Part shown: positions 10,594-20,880 of the stretch, one piece after another | Position numbering within the stretch: the first letter of the stretch is position 1 | Layout: each line of letters opens with the position of its first letter | Source: Prorocentrum cordatum | Lineage: Eukaryota; Sar; Dinophyceae; Prorocentrales; Prorocentraceae | Direction of reading: 5' to 3' | DNA length: 64,000 nucleotides | Assembly: GCA_963575745.1 (NCBI GenBank) | Contig: CAUYUJ010021051.1 | Span: forward strand, 79,501-143,500 | The notes under the pieces: model-generated | Told to the model about the DNA's origin: nothing | The model's input: the letters and a program-made list of their open reading frames with translations, nothing else | Database searches by the model: none | Translations under genes and position numbers: made by a program

Positions 10594-12194
10594 GGAGTTG
10601 AATTAGTGCAGTAATTCTGTATCTGGTCAGCTTGGCTCGCATGCGAACTGGTGTTGGGCAGTGCGCTGGTTCCTGTGTAGCCTGTGTCCGCACGGTTGGC
10701 TGGTGATTGAGGGCGCGGCTACCCCGCGTTGGACGGCGCAACTTCACCGCCGCCGTCGTTCCCTCTCACTGCCCCCTGCCTCCGCGACCAGTGACCAGAT
10801 GGTCTCGGCTCGCGCCTGTCGTAGTCTATGCGGGGCGCAACATTGGCATGGCAGTGCGACTGCCGGCTCATGTCTTACATGTGAGTATCACCGTTGGGTT
10901 TGATGATGCGAACGGTGATGCGAGGATGGCGATGAGGAGGAGGAGAGGAGACGAATCGAGGAGACGAGGTGGCCACTCGCATTACTCACATCTGTGCTGC
11001 CGCACGGTCCTGCGCTGGGGTGCGCGCGCTCTTCGATCGGAAACGTGCCTCACGTCCCTTGTCCTGCGTCTATCCTACCATATCTTCTGCTGTATCTTCG
11101 CGCCTTCGTCTCCGACTCAACGAGTACCCCTCGCCTCGCCATCCATCACCCTTCACCTGTTACATCTTACCCCTCTTACCTTATACCCATCCCAACCCCC
11201 TCCCTCACCCCGCTTGATCTCCTCTCTCATCGCATTCCCCATGCCCCCTCCTTTCCACCTCTCCACTACATCATCGATCTCACCTCCCCTCACTCGCATT
11301 CGTATCCTTCCTCCGCCCGCCCCCTCCCTCGCTCTGTCTTGCTGACCTCTTGCCCGCCGCCCCCGGTCCCCGGGTGCTTGCGCGCGGCGCCGCCTGGACT
11401 GGGCTGCGCGCGGTGGCGCGCAGCGGCCCCGCGAAAACGCTGCCGCGCGGCGTGCAGCGCTGGCGTCGCCGCTGTCGTCGCCGTCGCCGTGGCCGCCGCC
11501 GTCGACGCCGTGTCGCCGCGACTCGTCGACTCGTCGACCGTCGAGTCGCCGTCGTCGGCACAGAGTCGACGTCGTCCTCGGCGCCTCCGTCGACGCCGTC
11601 GTCGCACTGGCAGTAGCTGTCGGTCGCCGTCGGGTGCCGTCGATCGCCGTTGTTCGTCTTCGCCATCGGTCGGCCTGTCTCAGGCCATCACCGTCGGACT
11701 CAGCTCTCGACGCCGGTCGCCAAACGTCGTCGGTAGCCTTTCGTCGTCATCCGTAGTCGTCGCCATCGTGGTCATCGTTGCCGTCGTCGCAGCCAGCCGC
11801 CGCCGCGGCAAGATGAGATAGGGATGGTAGGGAGGGTGATGACGAGGATGCCGACGGGCAGGACGGTGATGAGAATGATGAGGTGGATGTCGAGAATGTT
11901 TGCGATGTTGGGTGCAATGTAGGCTGACGTTGCTGGCGGTGGTGTAGTGGTGTGTGTGATGATGTGCGCCATTTGCAACGCTAGCACGTGAGACGTGTGG
12001 TAAAAGGCCTTCGCTGTCACCCTGTGTGCTCTCATTTAAACTTGAAGCATGCGAGTGTGACCGCTTGGGGTCTATGCATTGTAGTTGCATGCGGTATCAT
12101 TTGCATTGCGCGAGTGTCGTTATGCTTTTGCAACGTCGCTTGCATCGAACACATTCCAGGAAGCACGTTTAGGTTGCTTCCTGGATTAGTGGGG
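10594..12194. other. No supported gene; low-complexity sequence
   Basis: Contents seen: a GATGAGG purine tract (~10915-10965), a CT-rich stretch (~11150-11345), a GTC/GCC-rich block (~11440-11780), and ordinary-composition DNA at 11820-12194 bordering the Ty3 element. Open frames here are short and shift with the base-triplet bias. Confidence 0.5.
11440..11780. repeat. CGTCGT-rich low-complexity block
   Basis: A run dominated by GTC/GCC trinucleotides with variants, which gives artefactual Arg/Ser/Val-rich frames on both strands. Confidence 0.7.
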
Positions 12195-15100
12195 TCAGGT
12201 GCTCTGCATAGTTGGAGGTACCCAGACATCAATCTCACTGAATTGTCCCAAGATTTTCGCCGCCACCGCGTAGTAATCTTCCAAAAACCAGCGGACCCAG
12301 TTCGTGCACCCGAGGAACTGTCGCACATGGTTATGTTCCTTCAGCGGGTCAAACTTCATGATCGCTTCAGTCTTCTCAGGGTCCGCAGTATATCCGAAAC
12401 GGCCGACAAGATTCCCTAACAACGTCGCCTTCGTCCGGAGCAGAAGGGCTTTCTCTACGCCTAACGGGAATCCTGCCAAAATCGAGTTGTCGAAGAAGGC
12501 TTCCAGGGCTTGGAGGTGGCTAATGACGCGCTTATTCGCTCTAGGATGCCTGCGAACCATGTCTTTTTCGAGCTCCACGTTATACGCCTCTGGAGGGACT
12601 TGGCAATCAACCATGTGTCGGATCCCATCCAGCTCCTCGATGATGTGACCCACGTGGTTCGGCGCAGGTGCCCACCTCGTCGACGCGCTCTTCATTTCGT
12701 CGACGTAGAAGCAGGGGTTCTCTTTCCGGTCCTGACGACCGGCTGTTTGCTCCAGAAAGGCCACCTCTTTCGCCGATCCTTCGCTGATCGGTTGAACCAG
12801 TCCTCTGCAGCTCTCGCAACCCGCATAGAGCTGAGTCCGGATGCAGTCGATCCCCGCGCCACACCCGGCGCAAGGGTTCGGGCCTTTGGCCACCAAGGTC
12901 CCGCAGGCGTCGCACATCACGACGTCCGAAACGAAGCCGTCGGTGTCCACCATCCCGCACTCCGTACATGTTCTGGTCTGGACCGCGGCCGGCATCACCG
13001 CGGCGACTCGGCCTCCGTCGAATAGCGGCAGGTCGTCTCCGTCTGGGTTCACTACTACTACCATCCATTTGTCCGAGTCCACAGGCCATATACCCGTAAC
13101 GACTTCCGGTCCACCGAGCAGCGGAACGGCGATCTCCGACGAGGCAATCGGGGACGGCTGGCGCTCGTCCTGTCTCGCCGGATCGTAGTCTTCGGCTCGA
13201 AACTGCGGCTGTGCGCCCTCCCCGTGATCGGACAATCGCCGACGGCGAACTGGGATCCACACTCCGCCCCCAGTCGGCACGACTACTTCTTCCGCGTCCA
13301 GCACCAGCTCATCTAACACGTCGCAATCGTAGCTCCTGGCCTGGCGATCGAACTCGGGAGTCCGGTCGAATCGGACAGCACTTCCGGTAGCGGCCAGGCC
13401 TGCTACGGTCTCATACTGCCACGGCTCCTCGTCCTGGTCAGACTCCGGTCCGTCTGAGTCGAAGTCGGAATCGAACGCGGAGATGACGACTTCCGACAGG
13501 CTGGCAAAGACCAGTTCCTCCAACTTCTGTGTGTCCGTAGGGCGTCCGTAACGACCCCTCGTGGAGCGTTCACTCATAGAAATGCTCATCCCTAAGGCTG
13601 ACACGTAGAAGCTATTCTTCTGGGGCTGTGTCCCGAGGCCTCCGCGCTCGACGCTGTTGATAGCCATGCCGCCCAGGATGATCGGCACCCAGTCAGTCGC
13701 ACCAGAAGCCAGGATCTTGAACCTCGCGCTGACAGTCTGAGCCCTGCCGGTATTGCGGTCGATGAACGTCATCGCCAGGATGACGGCGCCGATCAGCGGA
13801 ACTGCGACTCCTCCTGCCGCTCCTTTGCAGGTCTCCTCCATCGCCCAAGGCTGCAGCTCGACGACCGGGTGCCTCGGATTCGACATCCTGATCCCGGCCG
13901 CCTCGCACGCGTTGATGATAGCGACAAGGGCCTCATCGGGGATGGTGTTCAGCCCGGCGCCGAATTCGAACATCACTTCCAGCGTGAGGACTCCGAACTG
14001 AATCTTCGCGCAGTGCTGGCACCCTCGGCTTTCATTCCTGCTCTTGGTCCAGCATTTCTTCGGCAAATCCATCAGTTTCTGCAGCACCGTCGTCTTGTTC
14101 TTTAATCCAGCCGAATCTCGCTGCTCTAGTGCGTGCTGTAGACCCTGCTCTCCTGCGCCGCTCCAGCCAATCAGGTCGTTCTCTTTGACGTAGGGCTGCA
14201 CGCCGTCTGAGAGCTGGCGCCTATCGTCTTCCGAGTCCGACGCGACACACTCCATCATCGCTCCGCCATAGCTACGCCCTGGGGCAACTTGTCCTCCATC
14301 CTGGTCAGACTTCGCATAACCGTCGCGGCCCGCTGCCTGTACTGCTCGGTCAGCGCCCGGCCCTCGAGGAGCATCCCAGCCGTTCGTGCTGGAAGTTTCT
14401 CCATTGTCAGCCGCTCTGAGGGCCCCAGCTCCCAGAAGCCCTCTGACGTCAGGCCGTTCTGGTCGCGACTCTCGTTTGCTCCCTGGTGCCCGAGACGCTC
14501 GCTCATCTTCACGACTCGGTCGTCGGTCACGGTTAGAATTCCGCTCTTGGCTGCGTCGATCCCGATCACGTCGCTCATCTTCACGACTCAGTCGCCTGTC
14601 TCGGCTGGAATTCCGCTCCCGGTCTCGTCGGTCTCCCCGATTTCCAGACGGGGTCCTCCGATCCGTTCGTGGCCCAGGGCTTCGGCGGCTCCTCTCTGGT
14701 GTCTGACGCCTTCCGCCTGTCCCTGGCCCGGGGTTCCTGGTGTTCGGAAAGATCTGCTTCCGAATGAAGGCTGCCGCTAGCTCACAGTGCGACTTCCCGC
14801 AGTCTCTTGGATTCGGACAGCAGCCTCCGTATGTCGTCGGGCCCACCACGTGCCTGCGGACCGCCCAACGGGACAGGTCAGCCGATCCCTGGTCCGCGAC
14901 TCCCACGTGCGGGCCAGTCTCCGCCAGGTCGTTGACATGCTTCCACGGGCAGTTCGGCCTGTCGCAGCAGCCAGGGGGCTTGCTTTCACGAGCCATCAGG
15001 TCCCGTTCTCTCCAGCACGTATGATCTCCAGCACGGTTGCTAGCGTACGTCCTCCCTGAGCCTGGCCCATTCGTTCTGGACGAAACAGGCCGCCCTTTCT

Positions 15101-15865
15101 CAGCGCCTTTGCCTCCGGGGACGGCCCCCGCTCGCGCACCACGGTCTCCTGTCCAGTCAGCTGAACTCGGACGCGTCTGAGGACTGTTGCGGAAAGAGAC
15201 TCGTTCCCGATTATTCCTCAACGCCGCGTAGACTGCGTGGCAGACCTGGCAATCATCGCAGTGGTCCAGGATCGTACGGAAAGAGTGCCCGCAATCGAGC
15301 TCCGACGGGAAATTCATCTCGAAGTCGGGGTCGTAGTAAGGCGCAGGCGGAGGGGGCACTTCACCCGCTGCTCCCAGCAGCCCTGGGACCATGAGGTTCC
15401 CTTGGGGGTGACCGTTCTCCCCTTCCGCGAGCCCGCCCGACATCGACATCGCTCCTTGGCGGGAGCTTCCCGTATCCCTTCGAATCGCATCCGAGTCCCG
15501 GCTATGCTTCTCGATCTCGAACGCGATATTGTGTGTTTCCTCCCAGGACTCGGGATGTCGAGGCCCTCGTCCATCGGAGTACTCGCGCCGGTCGTACCTG
15601 ATCAGCTTGCTGTAATTTTCTCCGACCTTATTCAGGTAATCGATCAGCATATCGTCCTTCGTCCGTTCCAAGCCGGCGCGTGTCATCTTCTCAAACTGGT
15701 CATCCCACCTGGCTTCGAACTCGAGGAGGGACTCATTCGTATACCGCCCCAGTTCGACCCACTCATTCCGGACTCGTAGTTGCTTCTCCCTAAGAGTCTC
15801 GGTATGCTGGAGAACTTTCCTTTGATCTTCTGGTAGATCGACCAGGGTTCCGTCTGGAGGGTCCC
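12195..15865 (-). CDS. Ty3-element gag-pol: gag remainder, protease-like region, RT thumb
   Basis: The frame is open from about 15865; an ATG lies at 15686. Order: gag remainder (DDMLIDYLNKVGENYSKLIR, RHPESWEETHNIAFEIEKH); a Cys-rich stretch (SKPPGCCDRPNCPWKHVND and GGCCPNPRDCGKSHC) that could bind zinc or nucleic acid; an Arg/Asp/Ser repeat segment; a retropepsin-like region (AVPLIGAVILAMTFIDRNTG, then WVPIILGGMAI); four CxxC pairs around 12760-12970 (CTECGM, CDACGT, CAGCGAG, CESCRG); and a Ty3-type RT thumb/connection (YTADPEKTEAIM, HNHVRQFLGCTNWVRWFLED). The RT palm is absent between the CxxC segment and the thumb, so no polymerase activity is expected. It ends at 12195. Confidence 0.65.
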
Positions 15866-16080
15866 ATCGTCATGACCATGTCGGACGGCATCATTCCTCG
15901 GCCGTTGTTCGCCAGGCGACACATCGACTCGAAGCTGCGGATGAAGTCTTCCGCCTCCTCGGGCTTGCCGGTATCGGTGCCAAGCTCGGGCCACGCCAGC
16001 CGGCGTTCGACTTTAATCGTCGAGTTCATACGCTCTCCATTCTGGCCACCGCTGCCTCCGCCGCCTCCGCCTCGTCCCAT
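15790..16080 (-). CDS. Retroelement gag core (retrotrans_gag-like), first part
   Basis: Starts MGRGGGGGGSGGQNGERMN and then shows the gag core signature RLAWPELGTDTGKPEEAEDF...FESMCRLANNGRGMMPSDM, a typical 'W..LG..F..FE..C.LAN' capsid-like domain. The correct frame is lost near 15870. The continuation (PPDGTLVDLPEDQRKVLQH, then RNEWVELGRYTNESLLEFEA) is read in the frame of the long downstream ORF. The last ~25 codons of this frame are therefore off-frame. Confidence 0.6.
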   Translation of the reverse strand: MGRGGGGGGSGGQNGERMNSTIKVERRLAWPELGTDTGKPEEAEDFIRSFESMCRLANNGRGMMPSDMVMTMGPSRRNPGRSTRRSKESSPAYRDS

Positions 16081-16434
16081 CTAACCGACGGCGTCGCGCA
16101 GGGCCTCGGAGAACAATGCGCTCGACTTCTCAAAGCTATCCTTCAGCACGCGTGCCAGATCGACGGCCGGATCTCCCGTCCCGGAAGCTCCGGTCCCGCT
16201 GTGCCCGCCGTTGGCTGCGCTTCCTGTGGCCGAACTCCTCGGCCTCGCTCCGGCCGGTCCTGGACTCGGCTCCGCCCACGGGCCTGGTTGCTCAGGCCCG
16301 TGCCCGCTGTCGGCTTTCAGGAAGCACCACACCGACAGCGGGAAATCCTCCGGCTTCGGTTCTTCCGCGAGCGACCCTTCTTCCTCGCCCCAGGGGTAGC
16401 TCGCCATCCCCGTCGTGTTCTCGCACACCGCCAT
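16081..16434 (-). CDS. Ty3-element gag-like frame ending in TAG directly before an ATG
   Basis: It continues the preceding gag-like protein after a frame change (AVCENTTGMASYPWGEEEG, then EDFPLSVWCFLKADSGHG). It ends VLKDSFEKSSALFSEALRDAVG with TAG at 16083-16081. The next codon in the same frame is ATG, opening the gag-core frame. The arrangement is either two adjoining proteins or a single stop inside one protein. Confidence 0.5.
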   Translation of the reverse strand: MAVCENTTGMASYPWGEEEGSLAEEPKPEDFPLSVWCFLKADSGHGPEQPGPWAEPSPGPAGARPRSSATGSAANGGHSGTGASGTGDPAVDLARVLKDSFEKSSALFSEALRDAVG

Positions 16435-18085
16435 GGCACGGTATCCCCTCGGGTCGTGGACAGCGCACTTCAGGGAAGCTTGCCAACTCGGATCGCCGCG
16501 TAGCCGAATAGTTGATCTTACCCGCCAGGAAAGGCGCGCCTTCTCGTCCGATCTCGTACGGGGCCCTCAGCTCCGTCAAGTCGAACCGAGCCCATGTTCC
16601 GATACTGTGGTCCGACTCCCGGAGGTCGCTATTTTTCGCTGTACCACGTCCCATACGGTGGTCATCCTCGTAGTTCTTCAGCGCCTTCCTCAGCTGGTCG
16701 TCAAGAGGCCGTTCCGCCGAAAGGGCTTGATCAACGGCGCTCGGAGGTTTCCTGTAGTGAGCATCAGCAGCTTCGTCGTGGTCCGGGCGAAACTGCTTGG
16801 GGAGCCCTTGCGGGGTAGGCATGTCGCTCTCCAGCCGCCTCCTCGGCTCGGGAGTGACCGTGCCCACGGCTTCGGCTCGAGGGACGGGCCCGTCCCCCAA
16901 TCCGCGCCCCCCTTGCGGGCCATGGGCTACGCGCTCTCCCCGCGGGCCATGGGCTCCGCGCTCCATCTGCTGTGGGCCACGGGCCCCAGGCTCCAACGCA
17001 AGCGAACTCAGGGTCGGCCTAAACTGCGGCCAGTCGCCATTCCCTTCTCCGTCTCCGCTCGACCTACCCTTTCCACCGTGCGGGCCTCGGGCTCCGCCGC
17101 CCGACTGCCTCCCATGCGCAGTTACGCGGCCCGCAGCGCCCCGGCCATCCGCACCGGCTCTCCAGGGATCGTCCGTACTCCAAGGATCCTCCTCCGAAAA
17201 GTTACTAAAATTTTCAGGTCCCGAGGCTCGCTCGGGCGCTCTGCCTAGTGCAGCAGCGCCTCTGCCGCTCTGAGCGGGAGCATCACTAACGCCTTCGGGT
17301 TCCACGGCCTGGCTCGACACTCGGCCTACCGCCGGAGCGTCGGACCTGCCGTCTCCTGAATAGGGCTCCGAGGACCTCATAGGGCCCCTGGAGTCAGAGG
17401 GTGCAGCGGCCGCCTTTTTGTCCACTGCCCGATGTGGCCCAACACCATACGCCGCATGGAAACTCGGCTGACGTCGGGTCTCTGGCAGATCGCGCTCGCG
17501 AGCCTTCGTGGACGCATCCCGGTTCCACTGCAAGAGAGTGTTCCCACTCGGCTTGTCGTAGACGGCTAGGAGCTCGTCGTAAGCCTCGAAGATTCCTCGA
17601 ACACCTGGGCTGAAGAACTCGGGCTCCGTATCCTGCTCGAACCGCGAGAAAAACAACTCCACGAGCGTGTTGCCTACGTCTGGGTGATCACGCCCAGCGG
17701 GGATCTCATCGTCGCCATTCGCGATGGTGTCGTAGGCGTTCCGCAAGAGGTTGACCTTCACCCTGGCCACCTGGACCACCAACGGGGTGAAGGTCTCGGG
17801 GTACAGCCTCTGCCCGATCTCGCAGATACGTACGATACGGTCATGGTGACTGTCGTACGAGTCAAGGTCCAAGAGCAGCGTGTTGGCTCGCTTGGTCAAG
17901 CTCGAGGACTTGGGAGCGGTCGCAGGCCCGCTGCCCACAGAGGTGCAGCGAACGTCTGGGAAAAGATCTCGGGCTTCCTGCCCGAGGGCGAGCCCTTCGG
18001 CTGCCACGGTCGACTTGCCTGTCCTCAGAACCTCCCACCAGTCCTCGCCATGATACTTCTTCATAGCCGCTCGCCACAGCTTCAC
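16292..18085 (-). CDS. Ty3-element gag-like frame
   Basis: 597 codons. The first ~220 residues are globular and helical (WRAAMKKYHGEDWW at the start, then LVVQVARVKVNLLRNAYD and TLVELFFSRFEQDTEPEFF). The next ~250 are Gly/Pro/Arg-rich with repeated ARGPQ/AHGPR units. A second ordered piece around 16500-16600 (GTWARFDLTELRAPYEIGREGAPF) follows. The correct reading then leaves this frame near 16460 and continues as 16434-16081. There is no zinc knuckle. Assigned to the retroelement by position and by continuity with the gag core. Confidence 0.5.
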   Translation of the reverse strand: MKLWRAAMKKYHGEDWWEVLRTGKSTVAAEGLALGQEARDLFPDVRCTSVGSGPATAPKSSSLTKRANTLLLDLDSYDSHHDRIVRICEIGQRLYPETFTPLVVQVARVKVNLLRNAYDTIANGDDEIPAGRDHPDVGNTLVELFFSRFEQDTEPEFFSPGVRGIFEAYDELLAVYDKPSGNTLLQWNRDASTKARERDLPETRRQPSFHAAYGVGPHRAVDKKAAAAPSDSRGPMRSSEPYSGDGRSDAPAVGRVSSQAVEPEGVSDAPAQSGRGAAALGRAPERASGPENFSNFSEEDPWSTDDPWRAGADGRGAAGRVTAHGRQSGGGARGPHGGKGRSSGDGEGNGDWPQFRPTLSSLALEPGARGPQQMERGAHGPRGERVAHGPQGGRGLGDGPVPRAEAVGTVTPEPRRRLESDMPTPQGLPKQFRPDHDEAADAHYRKPPSAVDQALSAERPLDDQLRKALKNYEDDHRMGRGTAKNSDLRESDHSIGTWARFDLTELRAPYEIGREGAPFLAGKINYSATRRSELASFPEVRCPRPEGIPCHGGVREHDGDGELPLGRGRRVARGRTEAGGFPAVGVVLPESRQRARA

Positions 18086-18086
18086 T

Positions 18087-18662
18087 TCACGCTGTTGCTC
18101 CGTCCTTCCCCGGACACCTTTTTGGCCCCTTGCCTTCGGTCGACCTCCATCCTTGCCAACGGTTCCACGCCAACAACTTAGGCTTCGGGATAACTTCAGC
18201 CGCCACTGCGTCCCAAAAACTTTCAGAAAATCTTACAACTGAACCTTCACCTGCAAAGTCATCATCTCCCTGGTCTTCCCCGTCTGGATCTCCAGCTGCC
18301 GGCGCAGGGGCGCGGCTCTCCTCCCTTCCGCCCCCGATGGGCTGCCCAGCGGTCTCGCCGTCCGGCGCCTCCGCGCGATTCTCGAGTCCTTCCCTTTCCT
18401 CGGGTCGTGGTTCCACAGATCCGTCATGGCGTCCACCTCGGCTTCCATCGCCTCGGTCTCCAAGTCCGCCTCGGCTGGGGTCCACCCGGTCCGTTCGAAT
18501 CCGTTCCGCCAACATCCCTTGGTTCAGGTCCATCACTCTTGCCTCGCGCTCCTGAGTCGCCATCCCGCTGCCCCCTCGCAGCATCACCAGGGCCTCCAGG
18601 TGGTAGGCCCGCTCCTTTACCTGCTCTGCTAGAGCGTCCACGGGTGGGTCCAGGGACTCCAC
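18087..18662 (-). CDS. Ty3-element leader/gag N-terminal frame
   Basis: A 191-residue frame that begins MESLDPPVDALAEQVKERA and is acidic and Glu/Gly/Asp-rich. It ends with KLLAWNRWQGWR and a Lys/Gly-rich tail just before the next frame (KLWRAAMKKYHGEDWW). The two belong together and are separated by a one-base frame change near 18100. Function is probably structural (gag-like), inferred from its position before the gag core. Confidence 0.5.
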   Translation of the reverse strand: MESLDPPVDALAEQVKERAYHLEALVMLRGGSGMATQEREARVMDLNQGMLAERIRTDRVDPSRGGLGDRGDGSRGGRHDGSVEPRPEEREGLENRAEAPDGETAGQPIGGGREESRAPAPAAGDPDGEDQGDDDFAGEGSVVRFSESFWDAVAAEVIPKPKLLAWNRWQGWRSTEGKGPKRCPGKDGATA

Positions 18663-18956
18663 TAACTGGTCCAGTCATAGCCCCATCCTGAGACAGATTT
18701 CTTGCCGTAGGTCCTTTAGTCGAAAGATTTCCCGGAGCAGACCCCAGCTGAAACCCGGGTAAGTAATGCCAACCTAGTTTCACACGTTTGCAGCAGCGTG
18801 GGGTCGACCACGCCCTGTCAAGCTTTCGGGTCGAGGTATTGATTTAAACCTCTCAATCGACTCTGGTGACGGTAATGAATCAGGATGATCTTCTTCTGCG
18901 CACCGCAATCTAGGTGCGCTCCACTTCCATGCACAAAAGACTCACGCCACAAATGG

Positions 18957-18967
18957 CTTGAGCCAAA
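18957..18967 (-). other. Relic of the dinoflagellate spliced leader (3' end)
   Basis: On the minus strand the sequence is CCATATGTTTGGCTCAAG. The known dinoflagellate spliced leader ends CCATTTTGGCTCAAG, so 11 bases match exactly at the end, and the match resumes as CCAT after a 3-base insertion. It lies about 295 bases upstream of the first Ty3 frame on the same strand. Such relics mark sequences that passed through trans-spliced RNA. Eleven bases alone could occur by chance. Confidence 0.4.
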
Positions 18968-19084
18968 CATATGGTCACGCGTGCAATGATGCATGACCAT
19001 CTGGGCTGCTTGTCTACTTATACTGCTTGTCTAGAATGAGGGTAGCTATCGAGTGCGCACATGGGCTGCACCCCTAGTGACTCT

Positions 19085-19475
19085 CTCACCCAGAGGCACC
19101 CAAGACCGCTCCAAGACGGCCGAAGAGGTCCCCAAGAGGACCCCAAGACGGCCCAAGAGGGCCCCAAGACGGCCCAAGAGCCGCCCAAGACGGCCCAGGA
19201 GGCCCCCAAGACGGGCCCAAGAGCGGCCCAAGGGAGGGACCGCGAATTGAACAAATCGAGCCTTCCGCCCCAAGAGGCCCCCAGGAGGCCCCAAGAGGCC
19301 CCAAAGAGGCTCCAAGAAGCCCCAAAGAGGCCCCAAGAGGCCCCCAAGACGCCCCAAGAGGCCCTCAAGAGGCCCAAAAGAGGCCTCAAGAGGCTTCGAA
19401 ACTGCCCCCAAGAGGCCCCAAAACAGCCTCCCAGAGGCGCCCGGGAGCCCTCCACGAAATTCCCACGGACGGCAC
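19085..19475. repeat. Degenerate minisatellite of AAGAGGCCCC / AAGACGGCCC units
   Basis: About 390 bases of alternating CCCAAGAGG and CCCAAGACGG units of roughly 10-20 bases. The same family appears in the opposite orientation at 38230-40060 and 47215-47530 and in this orientation at 49440-49935. Long open frames here have no coding meaning. Confidence 0.85.
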
Positions 19476-19589
19476 CAGGCAAAAGCTAGCAGCAGCTCCG
19501 AGCTGCAGCAAGCAACAGCCCGCACGTCATCATGAATGCCTTCTGGCCATATCTCCGCCCAGCCCCCGCTTGCCACATCGAGCAGATGT

Positions 19590-20480
19590 CGTGGACGGAA
19601 TCCACGGGTCAGCCCTAGTCAGTTACAACAGATGTAGCCTTGGCGGAGCCCACGGTAGCCTCCAGGGAGCCCCCATAGGGTCCCAGAGAGCCCCAGGAAA
19701 CGCAAAAACGGCATCAGAGGGACCCGATACACTTCCACAGGCTTCCCAGGCCACCTCCAAGAGAGCCGCGAGGACACGAAACTATCGATATTATCTAGGT
19801 TTCTGGGATGTTCTTCTTGTGCTCCTTTCTCTCCCCCATCTAGCCCAATACGGCACGAGAGGCCTCCGACATTGGCCCGACGCGGATCGGGCAGCCTCCC
19901 ACGAGAGGCTCCCAGATAGCTTTAGAAACGATCCCAAGAGCCTCCCAGAAGTGCCCAAGGGGCCTCCGCAGGAGCCTCTAAGAAGCCCTCCCCCCAGAGG
20001 CCCAGGACATTGGTACTTCCGGGAAGCGCCGCCAGAGTGGAAACAACCATACCCCACACCTCTTGGGACAGCTCTCGCGCGGGAGGGCTTGCAACAAATA
20101 GCGTCTGGACCCAACCGCAAACGCCCAGGAACGCTTTTTTTTTCTGGATCCCTCTCGCACAGCGCGTGTCCCAGGAGGTGTGGGGTACGTCTTTTTCCAT
20201 ACAGATGGCTTTCTCCTCCTCGACCTCCTCCTCCACGTTGCCCACGACTTCCTCTGCACAGTGGCTGCCGTCGTTTGCCGGTCACGTCGCTCCGCCTCCT
20301 TCTCGGGCCACTGCCGATGCTGCCATATCCGCTGCTGCTGCAAAACCTGCTCTGGGCGCCGACAGAATCATCAAGTACCCAGCTCGCCCGGAAGCAGTAC
20401 GCAGCAGCAAGCGCACTCTGAATACTCTGGCACTCGTGGACGGTAGTCCACAGGCAAGCCCTAGTCAGTTACAACGCTGG
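19590..20480. repeat. Direct repeats bracketing an 850-bp insertion-like segment
   Basis: GCCCTAGTCAGTTACAAC follows GTGGACGG...TCCAC in both 19590-19631 and 20436-20475. Both copies would encode the ALVSYN start of a PPR motif. The segment between them contains an inverted repeat (20047-20075 with 20163-20190). It looks like an insertion into, or a duplication within, a PPR gene. Confidence 0.6.
20047..20190. repeat. Inverted repeat with ~24-base arms
   Basis: ATACCCCACACCTCTTGGGA (20050-20069) is mirrored by TCCCAGGAGGTGTGGGGTA around 20168-20187 with one mismatch. The arms enclose about 95 bases that include a T9 run. It may be a small non-autonomous inverted-repeat element. Confidence 0.6.
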
Positions 20481-20880
20481 GATCAGCGCGTGCGAGAACG
20501 GCGAGCAGTGGCAGCGAGCGCTGTTGGTGCTCGAAAATATGCGGCAGGCGAGTGTTGAGCCAAATGACGCTAGCTACAACGCTGGAGTCCATGCGTGCGA
20601 GAAAGGTGCGCAGTGGCAGCAGGCGTTGTCGTTGCTCAGGCAGGCGCGGGGGCTAAAATTGGAGCTAGCAGTCATTAGCTACGGTGCTGGAGTTCGCATG
20701 TGCGAGCAGGAGGGGGAGAGGAGGCAAGCGCTGTCGCTGCTTGGGGAGGTGCTGACAGCACAATCGAGCATGGATGTCATCATCCAATCGTAGGTCACTG
20801 ATGCCGTAGTACGGTAATCAACCCTCGTCAGCTACAGTGTTGCGGGCCAGGCGTGCGAGAAATGTGGACACTAGCAGTAG
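20450..20880 (+). pseudogene. PPR (pentatricopeptide) repeat protein fragment
   Basis: The frame starting near 20461 reads LVSYNAGISACENGEQWQRA, then ASYNAGVHACEKGAQWQQAL, then VISYGAGVRMCEQEGERRQAL. These are three consecutive ~35-residue PPR motifs, normally helical hairpins that bind organellar RNA. A stop occurs at 20791-20793. Beyond it a fourth degenerate motif (SYSVAGQACEKCGH) is in another frame and stops again. There is no start codon or targeting sequence, so this is a fragment. Related fragments are very common in dinoflagellate genomes. Confidence 0.75.

Larger units (their letters stand above)
12195..18680 (-). mobile_element. Decayed Ty3-type LTR retrotransposon, internal region
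   Basis: Read right to left on the minus strand: a leader frame (18662-18087), a gag-like frame (18085-~16440), a short frame ending in TAG (16434-16081), a gag core (16080-~15870), and a long frame (about 15865-12195) with a gag remainder, Cys/His segments, a protease-like region and an RT thumb-like end. At least four frame breaks (near 18100, 16460, 16081 and 15870) separate parts that belong to one polyprotein. The RT palm with its YxDD box, RNase H and integrase are not seen, so the element is truncated at its 3' side. No LTR pair was identified. Confidence 0.7.
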
